This document shows positions 52,306 through 62,171 of a DNA stretch of 64,000 bases, in pieces. The notes under the pieces are model-generated. The model worked only from the letters and a program-made list of their open reading frames with translations. It made no database searches and had not been told where the DNA came from. The position numbers and the translations under genes are program-made. Within the stretch, counting starts at the first letter, position 1. Each line of letters begins with the position of its first letter. The DNA is from SG8-40 sp963792855 (lineage in GTDB: Bacteria > Pseudomonadota > Gammaproteobacteria > Burkholderiales > Eutrophovitaceae), in assembly GCA_963792855.1 (NCBI GenBank), contig CAWBXZ010000005.1:1-64000 (forward strand). The letters run 5' to 3'.

Positions 52306-52776
52306 ATGGCCGCGAAATCAATGGTCAACCGAATACGTGACCGGCAGGCTGATGGTTTTACCTTCGTCGAACTGACGGTGGTGATTATCGTTGTCGGCAT
52401 TCTCGCGGTGGTGGCGGTCGGCAAGTTGAGCGTCGTCGACAGCTTCACCGTTCAGGGCTTTTTCGAATCGGTCAAGGCAACGGCAAGATTTGCGCAGAAG
52501 CTGGCGGTGGCCCAGCGCACCCTCGTGGTCGTAGTGGTCAACCCGGGTAATATCAGCGTGTGCTACACGGACCCGGGTTGCGGGTCTCCGGTTACCGACC
52601 CGACGACGGGTCAGGCGATGTCGCTCACGGTGCCCGCTGGCGTATCGGTAAGCGGGGCGTCACAGACCTTCGACGGTCTGGGGCGTGCCACGCCGGGCGG
52701 TGTCATCGCCGTCAGCGGTGGCGGGGTCACCAATAATTTGATCGTCGAGCCTCAGACCGGTTATGTGCACGACTAG
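52306..52776 (+). CDS. mshC: MshC-like minor pilin
   Basis: Prepilin-like protein, 156 residues from ATG 52306 (ATG 52321 also possible). The leader ends DG and is followed by FTFVELTVVIIVVGILAVVA, with Glu at +5. The periplasmic part begins AKLAVAQRT after a FFESVKATARFAQK helix and has two Cys (VCYTDPGCGS). The gene stands between the pilins and mshD as in Vibrio. It overlaps mshD by 14 nt. Confidence 0.8.
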   Translation: MAAKSMVNRIRDRQADGFTFVELTVVIIVVGILAVVAVGKLSVVDSFTVQGFFESVKATARFAQKLAVAQRTLVVVVVNPGNISVCYTDPGCGSPVTDPTTGQAMSLTVPAGVSVSGASQTFDGLGRATPGGVIAVSGGGVTNNLIVEPQTGYVHD

Positions 52777-53398
52777 CATCTGGCGCGAAAACCGAAATCG
52801 CTTGTCCCAATGCGGTGCCACCCTCATTGAGCTCGTGATGTTTGTCGTCATCGTCGGCGTCGCCGTCGCGGGCATTCTTGCGGTGTACACCAACACGGTC
52901 CGGTCCAGTCAGGACCCCTTGACGCGCAAACAGATGCTCTCGATCGCCGAAGCCATGCTCGAAGAAACAGCATTGATGCCGTTCACCTACTGTGACCCGG
53001 ACGATGCCGATGCAGCCACCGCCGGGGCCGCGGTGGTGGGTGCCGGAAATTGCAATGCCACTGTCGAGAACATCGGAGCGGAACCCGGCGAAGGCCGGTA
53101 CAACGCGTCAACACCGTTCGACAACGTCAATGATTACTCAGGCTTCAATACGGCGACGGCGGCCCCCTCGGGGATTCGCGACATTTCCGGCACGCTCATC
53201 AACGGATTGGCAGGTTATCGCGCGCAGATCACCGCAACGGCCCAGGCGCTTGGCCCTGCCGGCGGTTCAATTGCCGCGCTCGACGGCAACGGAAGACCTC
53301 AGGTGCTGCTGGTCACGGTCACCGTGACCGCGCCGGGGGGCGACAGCATTGCACTGAGCGGGTACCGCGCGCGCTATGCACCGAATGCCGTGCCTTAA
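52763..53398 (+). CDS. mshD: MshD-like minor pilin
   Basis: Prepilin-like protein of 211 residues. GATLIELVMFVVIVGVAVAG gives the cleavage Gly, Glu+5 and the helix. NTVRSSQDPLTRKQMLSIAE and AMLEETALMPFTYCDPDDAD are typical of MshD/PilV-like minor pilins. ATG 52763 overlaps mshC. It probably sits at the pilus tip complex with MshO and MshP. Confidence 0.85.
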   Translation: MCTTSIWRENRNRLSQCGATLIELVMFVVIVGVAVAGILAVYTNTVRSSQDPLTRKQMLSIAEAMLEETALMPFTYCDPDDADAATAGAAVVGAGNCNATVENIGAEPGEGRYNASTPFDNVNDYSGFNTATAAPSGIRDISGTLINGLAGYRAQITATAQALGPAGGSIAALDGNGRPQVLLVTVTVTAPGGDSIALSGYRARYAPNAVP

Positions 53399-53401
53399 GC
53401 G

Positions 53402-54271
53402 ATGCGTACGCGAAGCGTTTCCGACATGCAGTGCAAAACCCGGACAGCCGGGTTCACCCTGGCCGAGGCGATCATTGTGATTGTCATTCTCGGCGTCATC
53501 TCCGCGGCAGTGGCGGTATTCATCCGCGGGCCGGTTGACGCCTACTTTGACGTGTCACGCCGCGCCGAGTTGTCTGATGCGGCCGACGCGGCATTGCGGC
53601 GGATGGCCCGCGACCTGCAGCGCGCACTTCCCAACAGCGTGCGCGTAGCTGGCGCCTGTACTGGCGCAACGCCTTGCTATCTCGAATACATTCCGGTGGT
53701 GGCCGGCGGTCGTTACCGTGCCGAGCTCGACGAATTCGGCGCGGGCGACCCGCTGGATTTCACCGATAACAGCGACACGACGTTCGACCTGATCGGACCG
53801 AACATCCTGCTTCCCGCGGCAACGCCGTTGTGGGTGGTGATCTACAACCTGGGGATTCCTGGCGCCAGTGCTTACTCCGGCGACAGCGGCGCCAATGATG
53901 TACGCAGGCCTTACGTCGGTGCTGGCGGCAGCGTTTCCAACATCAGTTTCAACTCCTCCGTGGTGCTGCCGTTCGAGTCACCGGCGAGGCGGTTTCACAT
54001 GGTGTCCACGCCGGTCAGCTATGCTTGCGCGCCATCCCCCGCGGGCGGCAGCCTCGTGCGCCATGACGGCTACGGATTTCCGGCAAGCCAGCCGCTACCA
54101 CCGGGCGGCGTGTCGTCGCTGCTGGCGGGGCAGGTGACGTCGTGCCGCTTTACCTACTCGACGCTCGAGGTCGCGCGCAGTGCGGGCCTCGTTTCGCTCT
54201 CGCTGGAGATCACCAACGAAGGGGAAGCGATCAGCTTGTTTCACCAGGTGCACGTGACCAATGTGCCCTGA
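53402..54271 (+). CDS. mshO: MshO-like minor pilin
   Basis: Prepilin-like protein of 289 residues, PilW-like in size. Leader ends TAG and is followed by FTLAEAIIVIVILGVISAAV. Glu stands at +5. DVSRRAELSDAADAALRRMA and RDLQRALPNSVRV form the helix after the membrane part, a pattern characteristic of MshO. The C-terminal region is beta-rich. ATG 53402 is three bases after the mshD stop; its end overlaps mshP. Confidence 0.87.
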   Translation: MRTRSVSDMQCKTRTAGFTLAEAIIVIVILGVISAAVAVFIRGPVDAYFDVSRRAELSDAADAALRRMARDLQRALPNSVRVAGACTGATPCYLEYIPVVAGGRYRAELDEFGAGDPLDFTDNSDTTFDLIGPNILLPAATPLWVVIYNLGIPGASAYSGDSGANDVRRPYVGAGGSVSNISFNSSVVLPFESPARRFHMVSTPVSYACAPSPAGGSLVRHDGYGFPASQPLPPGGVSSLLAGQVTSCRFTYSTLEVARSAGLVSLSLEITNEGEAISLFHQVHVTNVP

Positions 54272-54689
54272 TCGCCAGCGCGGTGTTGGTCTTGCCTCGG
54301 CGATATTTTTGCTGGTGGTGCTGGGCGGTTTGACCGTCTTTCTGTTGAAAATATCGGGTCTGCATCACTCGTCCGCGGCCCTTGATGTTGAGGGCGTACG
54401 CGCCTACCAGGCGGCGAGGGCCGGAATCGAGTGGGGCGTTTACCGCGCCCTGCGTAGTACCAGTTGTGCTCCGAAGTCTTCTTTCGGGCTCGGCGGCAGC
54501 CTGTCCGGTTATACGGTGACGGTCGAGTGCTCGGCAACCCCGTATACGGAGGTTGATCCGGCAGCGAAGACCGTGTATTCGCTGCGGGCCACGGCGTGCA
54601 ATCGGCCCGCGTCCGGCGAGTGCCCGGGTGCCACCGGACCGTTTTACGTGGAACGGCAATTGCAGGCTCTCATAGACCAGGTCAACTGA
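54261..54689 (+). CDS. mshP: MshP-like minor pilin (PilX type)
   Basis: 142-residue protein with GVGLASAIFLLVVLGGLTVF near its N-terminus, lacking the usual Glu+5 as in MshP/PilX proteins, and EGVRAYQAARAGIEWGVYRA, a strong MshP signature. Four Cys are in the C-terminal half (SSCAPKS, CSATP, ACNRPASGECPG). ATG 54261 overlaps the end of mshO. About 180 nt without a recognised gene separate it from the mshQ-like gene. Confidence 0.85.
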   Translation: MCPDRQRGVGLASAIFLLVVLGGLTVFLLKISGLHHSSAALDVEGVRAYQAARAGIEWGVYRALRSTSCAPKSSFGLGGSLSGYTVTVECSATPYTEVDPAAKTVYSLRATACNRPASGECPGATGPFYVERQLQALIDQVN

Positions 54690-54867
54690 TCCCGGACTTC
54701 CGTCAGTATCGGGACGCGGTGCGCATGCCATCACCCACTTCACTCCAACCCCGGTCGCTGCCAGTGCCACCCAGGACCGACGCGTTGTTGAGCACGCCCG
54801 ATGAAAGCCGTGGGTCTGCCGTAACGTGCCGCGCGGCAGACACGCTCACCGCCGCCAAGCCAACGAC

Positions 54868-57800
54868 ATGATGGTCCGTCACTTACTTGCCGAACCGACT
54901 CGCGCGAGGCGTTTCCTCGGAAACTTCCTCACGCATGCCATCTTTGGTGTGTTGATCGTTGTAGCCATGGTGGCCTCCGTTCGCGCACAAACAACGGGTG
55001 GTTGCACGAGCAGCACCCTCGGCGCCGACACTCTGGTGACTTGCACAGGCAACGGCACGTTAACCATTCCGGCGGGGGTGAGCAGTGTCCGCTATCTGAT
55101 TGTCGCCGGTGGCGGTGGCGGCGGCGGGATTGGCACGGGCAATGAAGACGGCGCCGGTGGCGGCGGTGCGGGCGGCGTGCTGGCCGGTAGCGGGTTCGCG
55201 GTCACCCCGGGCGTCTACAACGTTGTGGTTGGCGCCGGTGGCACGGCGGGAGACGGTACGACCAATGGTGGCAACGGTGGTGACTCGTCGTTCTCGACGC
55301 TGACTGCGATTGGCGGTGGCGGAGGTGCCCGCGAAGGCGGGGTGGATGGAAACGACGGTGGCTCGGGTGGTGGTGGTAGCGACAACGACAATGGAGGTTC
55401 CGGCACAGCGGGTCAGGGCAATGACGGCGGTAACGGTAACAACAACGACGGCGGCGGTGGTGGCGGTGGCGCAGGCGGTGCCGGGCAAAACGGAACGAAT
55501 AACACAGGCGGCGATGGAGGTCCGGGTATTAGCGATGACATTACCGGCGTTTCGTTAACGTATGGCGGTGGCGGAGGCGGTGGCGCAGACGATGGCGGCG
55601 CGGGTGGTGCCGGTGGTGCCGGCGGTGGCGCGAGCGCGCCGACCGGGCGCGGCCCCGGTGTGGCTGGAACCGCGAATACGGGCGGTGGCGGCAGTGGTGC
55701 CACCGGCAGCGGTGGTGGCGCGGCCTTCAGCGGTGGCGCAGGCGGATCGGGCATCGTCGTCATTCGATATTCGGTGACGGGCGGGGGAGGGCTTCAGGCG
55801 TTTTACCAGATGGAGCAGGCAGCCTGGACCGGTGCTGCCGGGGAAGTGATCGATTCCAGCGGCAATGGCAGAGACGGCGTGCGTATCGGCGCCGCGCAGA
55901 CGACTGCTGCCGGTTACGTCTGCCGGGGCGCACAGATTCCCCTCAATACCAGCGCCGGGCAACGGGACGGGGTTGATACCGGATTCGACATCAACACGAT
56001 CGGTAACCGCGGTTCGATTTCATTCTGGTATCAGGCGGCGGCCGACTGGAATAGCGGGACCGCGCGGCAGTTATTCGACGCCTCGGCGGAACCTGCCGGC
56101 GCGGACCCCTATTTCTTTGCGTCGGTTCAGGCAAACGGGGTGTTGCGTTTCGCCCTTGAAGACGTCAATGACGGTGACTATCTGGTGAGTTCCGCGCCAC
56201 AGGGTTTTGCCGCCGGAACCTGGGTCCATGTCGCAGTTACCTGGCAGCTTGCTTCGGCGCCGGATAACCGAATCCGCGTGTACATAAACGGAACCCAGGC
56301 AGGCGAGGCGGGCACTACCCAGCAAAACCTTTCGACGACACTTGGCAATCTGATAATCGGTGACAACGCCAGTAACTACTTCGCCAGCGGATCGACACCC
56401 AATTCCGCCAACGGTGTCATTGACGAGTTCCGCGTTTACGATTTTGAGCAGACGGCGGCCGAAATCTCGGTCGATATGAACGCCACCAGCCCTTGCCCGG
56501 GGCCGGTCGCGGAGTACCGATTGGACGAGCTATCCTGGAACGGAACGCCCGGCGAGGTGCTCGACAGTTCGCCGAACGGTCTCAATGGGCGCGCTGTGGG
56601 TGGCGCCGTCCCTGTTCCAGCACAGGTCTGTAACGGGGCCCAGCTGAATATTCCCCCCGGTCCGCAGACCGCCTACCTTGAGATTGCGGATGATCCGTTA
56701 CTGGATATCACCAGCGCACTGACAGTGACTGCCTGGGTCAATCCATCGGTCTACCCCCCCAATGGACTGATGGCGGTGGCATCGAAAGATACGAACTGGG
56801 AGTTTCATATCACGTCAACCGGACAGGTGAACTGGTGGTGGAACACGGGTGCTGCGCAGTTGTTTACCGGTGCGGGAGCGGTCCCGCTCAATACGTGGAC
56901 ACATATCGCGATCACCTTTGCGCAGGGACAGCAGATCATCTATATCAATGGCGCGCCGAGCGCCAGCGGTACAGACGGGGCGGCATTGTTTACCAATAAC
57001 CTGCCGCTGCAGATCGGCGACGACCAGCTTTTCGGTGGCGGGTCACGGCGCTTTCGCGGTCTCATCGATGAAGTCCAGATCCACGACCGTACCTTGTCCG
57101 CCGCCGAGGTGATGGCAATCATGAACACCACCCGGCCGTGCCTGTCGGCAGTCGATCATTATTATGTTCAACATGCGGCCAGCGGGGTCAATTGCCAGGC
57201 GGAGACCATCACAATTACCGCCCACGATATCAACCACATCCCCTTCTCTGCGCAGTCGCGCACCATCACGATTACAGCGGCGCAGGTTGCGGGTGCGGCG
57301 GGCACGCATGGCGATTATGCGTTGGTTTCGGGAACCGGTGCGCTTAACAATGGTGCTGTCGACGATGGCGTAGCGACCTACTCGTTTGGCATCGCGGAAT
57401 CCCAGGTCGTGTTGAGTTACAAGAATACCTGGGTACAGACCGTTAATTTGTCGGTGAACGATGGAACGGCAACCGATACCAGCGGAACCGCTAGCGCTGA
57501 CCCCGGCTACGACCAGAATTTGTCGTTTGTTCCGTCCGGGTTTCGATTCGTCGACGCTGGCGACAACGTGATTCCGAACCAGGTGGCGGGTGTCACCGAT
57601 GGTCCGTTCTATTTGCAGGCTATCCAGACCGGGGCAGGAGGCTGCACCAGCCCCGGACCGTGCACCGGCGTGTGTACCGTGCCCGCCGCGTTCGGTGATG
57701 GTGCCAGTGTCGACATCGATCTTGCGTTCCGCTGCGATGACCCGACGACCTGTCAACCGGGGCAGCAAGTCAGCATCATCAACAATGGGGCTACATCGAT

Positions 57801-59476
57801 CGCCGCCAATCCGGCCACTGGCGTGACCGCCTGGACCACCAAGAGTGTCGTTTTCGGCGCAAACGGGCGGGCCGCATTCAACATGACGTACCCCGACGTC
57901 GGTGCGATCTCCTTGCACGCGCGCCATGACATTCCTCTGCTGAACGGCGGTGCTTCGGGCAACCTGATGACTGGCGCGAGTAACGGCTTCGTGGTCAGCC
58001 CCTATGGATTTGTAATTGCGTCCACAGCACCGAACGAGATCAAGCGGTCCGGTGACGGGTTTGTCAATCCCGGGGCTACCACGGCGGCCGATGTGCCCTT
58101 CTTCATACGCGCAGGTGAGGATTTCAGTGTGACCGTAACCGCAGTCAACCAGGGTGGTACGGCAACCCCGAACTACGGCCGGGAAAGCGCACCCGAGACC
58201 GTGCGGCTGACGGCAAATCTTGTTGGCGGTCTGGGACTGACCAATAACCCGCCGCTGAGCAATCCAACATCTTTCGGGCCATTCGCTTCAGGGCGCGCAA
58301 CGGGCACGACGTTCAGCTGGGGCGAGGTCGGCATTATCACTCTGACGCCCGAGCGTCGGAGACGGAAATTACCTCGGGGCCGGCGACGTGACGGGAACGA
58401 CCAGTGGCAACGTTGGCCGGTTCGTTCCCTTTGATTTTTCGGTTACCCGCAACGTTCCGCTGTTCGATTCCGGCTGCAGTGCCGCGGGCAAGGACGCGTT
58501 TACCTATATCGGCGAGCCATTCGGGTACCAGACGGCGCCGGTCATAACGGTGACGGCCCGGAATCTGGCAGGGACAACCACGCTGAACTACAGCGGTGAT
58601 TTCTTCAAGATCAGCGCGGGTTCATTAACCGGAAAAGCATATGCAGCGGCGACGGGAACGCTCGACGTGTCTGGTGTTTCCGGAGTCGATCCGGCGATTC
58701 GGTACAACGGTGATGCTATCGCTGTGCCGCCGCCGCCAGCGGCGGGAACGGGCACGCTGACGTTCAGTGCCGGGACCGGCTTGTTGTTCACCCGCACCAC
58801 CCCGATTGCCGCATTTGACGCCGATATTTCGTTGTCGATCAACGTTATCGATTCCGATGGAACACTGGTGTCATTGGTGGACGGTCTCGCCGGTGTCAAT
58901 CCGGTGCGATTTGGTCAGTCGACACCCGGCAATGGCATTCTGTTCACCGGTGCCACAGTGACAGCGGGCAAGACGCCACGGGAAATGCGCTTCGGCCGAC
59001 TCCGGATGGAAAATGTCACCGGCACATCCCGCCTTGCTTTGCCCTTGCGCTTGCAGACGCAGTACTTTACTCCTACGGGATTCATCACCAACGGTGATGA
59101 CGATTGCACGACTTTCAATGGTTCGGATTTCGCAATGAGCTTCGTGCCGTCGACCAATCTTGCGGCCTGTGAAACGGCGGTTAACCCGAGCGCTGCGATT
59201 GGCGTCTCGGACGGGCAGGCCACGGGACTGCAACTGGCGGCGCCGGGAATCGGCAACGACGGCAGCGTTGACCTCAGACTCAATCTCGGGATCGCCAGCG
59301 GTACGACTTGTACCGCAGTCGGTGCCGCTGCCTCGCCGGCCACTTCGTCACCGCTGGATTACCTGCGCGGGAACTGGGGCGGGACGCCCACCTGGGATCA
59401 GGACCCGACGGCAAGGGCGACTTTCGGCGTTTACCGGAATGCGACGGAGTTTCTGTATTTGCAGGAGAACTATTGA
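54868..59476 (+). pseudogene. mshQ: Giant MshQ-like adhesin with Gly-rich and two LamG-like domains, one frameshift
   Basis: Restored length about 1535 residues from ATG 54868. A signal or membrane segment (FGVLIVVAMVASVRAQ) is followed by a ~230-residue Gly/Asn/Ala-rich domain (about 55100-55790), two LamG/concanavalin-like domains (about 55800-56490 and 56505-57130, both with a W-G-GEV-DSS-NG pattern), and a long C-terminal MshQ/DUF6701-like part. At the CCC run 58348-58350 one extra base breaks the frame. The protein continues as TPSVGDGNYLGAGDVTGTT to the stop at 59476. It is expected to be a tip or surface adhesin of the MSHA pilus. Confidence 0.8.
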
Positions 59477-59502
59477 GGGCGGGGAAAGACCTTATTTCTC
59501 CA

Positions 59503-59531
59503 TTGACGACAATAAGTTATTGAGTTATTTT
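59503..59531 (+). promoter_or_regulatory. Possible sigma-70 promoter before mshI
   Basis: TTGACG at 59503-59508 and TATTTT at 59526-59531 with a 17-nt spacer lie in an AT-rich gap between mshQ and mshI1. It would allow the mshI-L genes to be expressed separately from mshE-Q. The -10 hexamer is weak. Confidence 0.35.
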
Positions 59532-59549
59532 CGTGTTATTTGACAAGTT

Positions 59550-60500
59550 GTGAAAAGTTTGTTTCCTGTGCGCAAGCGGAATGCTGGAATGGGCACTGTT
59601 GCCGTGTGCTATCGGAACGGGCGTATCGATGTTGCGCGGATCGTCCGTGCGGACGATGCGCGGCCGGTTCTTGATCTCTGTGCGTCTGAACAAATTGAAG
59701 GCTCGGAGACGGACACGCTCGGCCGGTTGCGGCGCAAGCACGGCCTCGAACGTGCCGAGTGCGTGACATTGATCAGCGAAGGTGATTATCAGCTCCAGGT
59801 GATGGATGCGCCCGAGGTGCCGGATGAAGAGTTGCGGGACGCGGTGCGCTGGCGTTTGAACGATGTGCTCGACTATCCTGCCGATGCAGCCACCGTCGAT
59901 TTGTTCTCGGTGCCGGGTGATCCCAATTCGCCGACCCGAATCCGGTCGGTCTACGCGGTGGCGGCGCGCAATGAACTGATCGCTGAACGCATGGAATCGT
60001 TCTCCGGGGCCAGGCTTTCGCTCAAGGTGATCGATATTCCGGAAATGGCTCAGCGCAATATGGCGGCCATGTACGAAACGCCGGGGAGGGCGCTGGCGCT
60101 ACTGAGTCTGTCCGCCGAAAGGGGATTACTGACTTTCACCGCTGCAGGTGAGTTGTACCTGGCGCGCGGCATTGATATCGGTCTGATGCAACTGGACCAC
60201 GCCGAAGGCGATTTGCGCAAACAGTTGTGCGATCGCCTGGTTCTCGAAGTGCAGCGATCGCTTGACCACTTCGACCGCCAATTCAGTTTCCTCACGCTGA
60301 GCAGACTGGTCCTTGCGCCGTTGCCGGAAGGTACCGGACTGGAAGCCTATCTCGCTGAAAATCTGTACGTGCCGGTTGAAGAGGCGCGGTTGGAGGACGC
60401 GATCGATATTTCCCGAATTCCCGAGTTGACAACCCGGGCGATACAGGCCGAGCGGTTCATGGCGATTGGTGCCGCACTTCGTGCAGAGACCGGCGCGTGA
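59550..60500 (+). CDS. mshI1: MshI-like PilM-type protein
   Basis: Actin-like PilM/MshI family protein of 316 residues, part of the cytoplasmic inner-membrane assembly platform. MGTVAVCYRNGRIDVARIVR begins the fold, and PEVPDEELRDAVRWRLNDVL and DHFDRQFSFLTLSRLVLAPL are characteristic. GTG 59550 or ATG 59589 may be the start. Its last codons overlap the next gene by 4 nt. It partners with the PilN-like MshI2. Confidence 0.85.
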   Translation: MKSLFPVRKRNAGMGTVAVCYRNGRIDVARIVRADDARPVLDLCASEQIEGSETDTLGRLRRKHGLERAECVTLISEGDYQLQVMDAPEVPDEELRDAVRWRLNDVLDYPADAATVDLFSVPGDPNSPTRIRSVYAVAARNELIAERMESFSGARLSLKVIDIPEMAQRNMAAMYETPGRALALLSLSAERGLLTFTAAGELYLARGIDIGLMQLDHAEGDLRKQLCDRLVLEVQRSLDHFDRQFSFLTLSRLVLAPLPEGTGLEAYLAENLYVPVEEARLEDAIDISRIPELTTRAIQAERFMAIGAALRAETGA

Positions 60501-61144
60501 GCCAGCAAATCAATCTCTACAATCCGGCGTTCGAACACAAACGCGACCTGCTTTCGCTTTCCGGAGCAGCCACAGCATGGGGTCTTGCCGCTGCCGTCGT
60601 GATCGTTGTGATGCTGGCGATGTCGATGCGAACCAGTAACCTAGAACGTGATCTGCTAGAGGCCTCCGAGGCGCGCGATGCCGCACAGTCGGAAATGAAC
60701 CGTCTCGCGGGACAATTGGCGGCGCGCAAATCTGATGTCGGGTTGGCGGCTGAAGTGGTGCAGCTCGAGGCCGAGGTCTCCAGCCGCGAAGAGGTGATGT
60801 CGAAATTGCAGGACGGAATCATCGGCGACACCGACGGGTTCTCGGAACATCTTTCTGCTTTTGCCCGGCAGTCGTTCTCGGGGCTCTGGCTGACCGGGCT
60901 GAAAGTGGCTGGCGCCGGTCAGTACGTCGTACTCGAAGGCCGTGCCGTCAGCCCGGAGCTGGTGCCAGGCTATCTGCAGCGGCTCAATCGTGAAGACGTC
61001 ATGCAGGGACATGCATTTGCCGAGCTGGAAATGCGCCGACCGGATTCAAAAGGCAAGACGGACGGCGCGGATGCCAGATACATCGAGTTCCGATTGTCGA
61101 CGCTGCCCCTGGCAAGGGCCTTCGATGCCGGGGACACTCCATGA
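60497..61144 (+). CDS. mshI2: MshI2/PilN-like assembly protein
   Basis: 215-residue bitopic membrane protein. QQINLYNPAFEHKRDLLS is the INLYNPxF motif by which PilN-type tails dock onto PilM/MshI. One membrane segment follows (AAAVVIVVMLAMSM), then a coiled coil (residues ~50-100), and a beta-alpha periplasmic domain (FSGLWLTGLKVAGAGQYVVL). It overlaps both neighbours by 4 nt. Confidence 0.85.
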   Translation: MSQQINLYNPAFEHKRDLLSLSGAATAWGLAAAVVIVVMLAMSMRTSNLERDLLEASEARDAAQSEMNRLAGQLAARKSDVGLAAEVVQLEAEVSSREEVMSKLQDGIIGDTDGFSEHLSAFARQSFSGLWLTGLKVAGAGQYVVLEGRAVSPELVPGYLQRLNREDVMQGHAFAELEMRRPDSKGKTDGADARYIEFRLSTLPLARAFDAGDTP

Positions 61145-61797
61145 AACAGTGGTGGCGTCGCATGGAAAAGCGGTTCGGTCTGCTCACCCGACGTGAGCGC
61201 GGCGTTTTGCTGGCGGGAGGCCTGGCAGTAATCCTCATTCTGGGATACTCGGGTTTCGATTCTTCGCTTGCCCGGCAGCGCGTACTTGCCGCGCAACTGA
61301 GCGAGGTAAGTGCGGCGACCGCGATGTCGAGAGCGCAAGCGCAATCGGTCACCATCCAACTATCACGGAATCCTGATGAGCAGGCCCGGGCGCGCATCGC
61401 GAAGCTTTCCGAGGAGGTGCGCAGACTGGAAGCGCAGATGCAGGGAATCAACCGGGGTCTCGTGCCGCCGCAGCAGATGGCGCGCATACTGGAAAAGATG
61501 CTCACCCGTGATGCGGGCGTGACGCTGGTCAGGCTCAGGACTTTGCCCGTCTCGGACCTTATCGAGCGAGAAGACGGCAAACCTGATGCAGGGCGAGCCA
61601 ACGTCTACAAGCACGGCATCGAAATCACGCTGGAGGGCCGTTACCTCGACATGCTGAATTATCTCGATCGGCTGGAAGCACTTCCCTGGCAAATGTTCTG
61701 GTCCGAGGCGCAAATGGATGCGCGAGACTACCCGGCGGTGCGTATCACGGTTACAGTGTTCACGCTGTCACTGGACCGAGACTGGCTGGTGGTGTGA
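61141..61797 (+). CDS. mshJ: MshJ-like PilO-type assembly protein
   Basis: 218-residue bitopic protein. One N-terminal membrane segment (GVLLAGGLAVILILGYSGF) and a coiled coil (residues ~50-110) precede a ferredoxin-like domain with GIEITLEGRYLDMLNYLDRL, a motif of MshJ/PilO proteins. It works with the MshI proteins in the inner-membrane alignment complex. The gene starts within the last bases of mshI2. Confidence 0.85.
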   Translation: MKQWWRRMEKRFGLLTRRERGVLLAGGLAVILILGYSGFDSSLARQRVLAAQLSEVSAATAMSRAQAQSVTIQLSRNPDEQARARIAKLSEEVRRLEAQMQGINRGLVPPQQMARILEKMLTRDAGVTLVRLRTLPVSDLIEREDGKPDAGRANVYKHGIEITLEGRYLDMLNYLDRLEALPWQMFWSEAQMDARDYPAVRITVTVFTLSLDRDWLVV

Positions 61798-62171
61798 TGA
61801 GACTAGGCCTTGCTCTCATTGCTGGTCTGTTACTTGCGTCTGGCCCTGCTGCGAGCGTTGCGCAGCAGTTGCGCGATCCGACACGCCCGCCATCGGAGGC
61901 TTCGACGAAGCCGGCGACCGCGAAGAGCCGCACACATGGCGGTTTGGTCTTGCAGACTGTATTGATCTCGCCGGAGCGAAAGACTGCCGTCATCAGCGGT
62001 CGCGTCATGTCGGTCGGCGACACCGTATCCGGCTTTCGTCTGGTGGAAATACGCGAAGGTGAAGTCGTGATGAAAGGTTCGAAGGGAACGCGCACGCTGC
62101 AACTCTATCCCGCGGTGAGCAAAGTCGAGGCGACGGCGACACTGTCAGAACGGAAAAAGGGCAACGAATGA
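61794..62171 (+). CDS. mshK: MshK-like protein
   Basis: 125-residue exported protein. The signal peptide (LGLALIAGLLLASGPAASVA) precedes LRDPTRPPSEASTKP, a proline-rich linker, and a small beta domain with LQTVLISPERKTAVISGRVM and VSVGDTVSGFRLVEI, the PilP/MshK pattern. It is likely the periplasmic link between the inner-membrane complex and the secretin MshL. Overlaps mshJ and mshL by 4 nt. Confidence 0.82.
   Translation: MMRLGLALIAGLLLASGPAASVAQQLRDPTRPPSEASTKPATAKSRTHGGLVLQTVLISPERKTAVISGRVMSVGDTVSGFRLVEIREGEVVMKGSKGTRTLQLYPAVSKVEATATLSERKKGNE

Noticed and set aside
55100..55790. DNA tandem repeat or CRISPR-like array in the GGC/GGT-rich stretch
   Set aside because: It is in frame with a protein and encodes a Gly/Asn/Ala-rich domain; no constant period.
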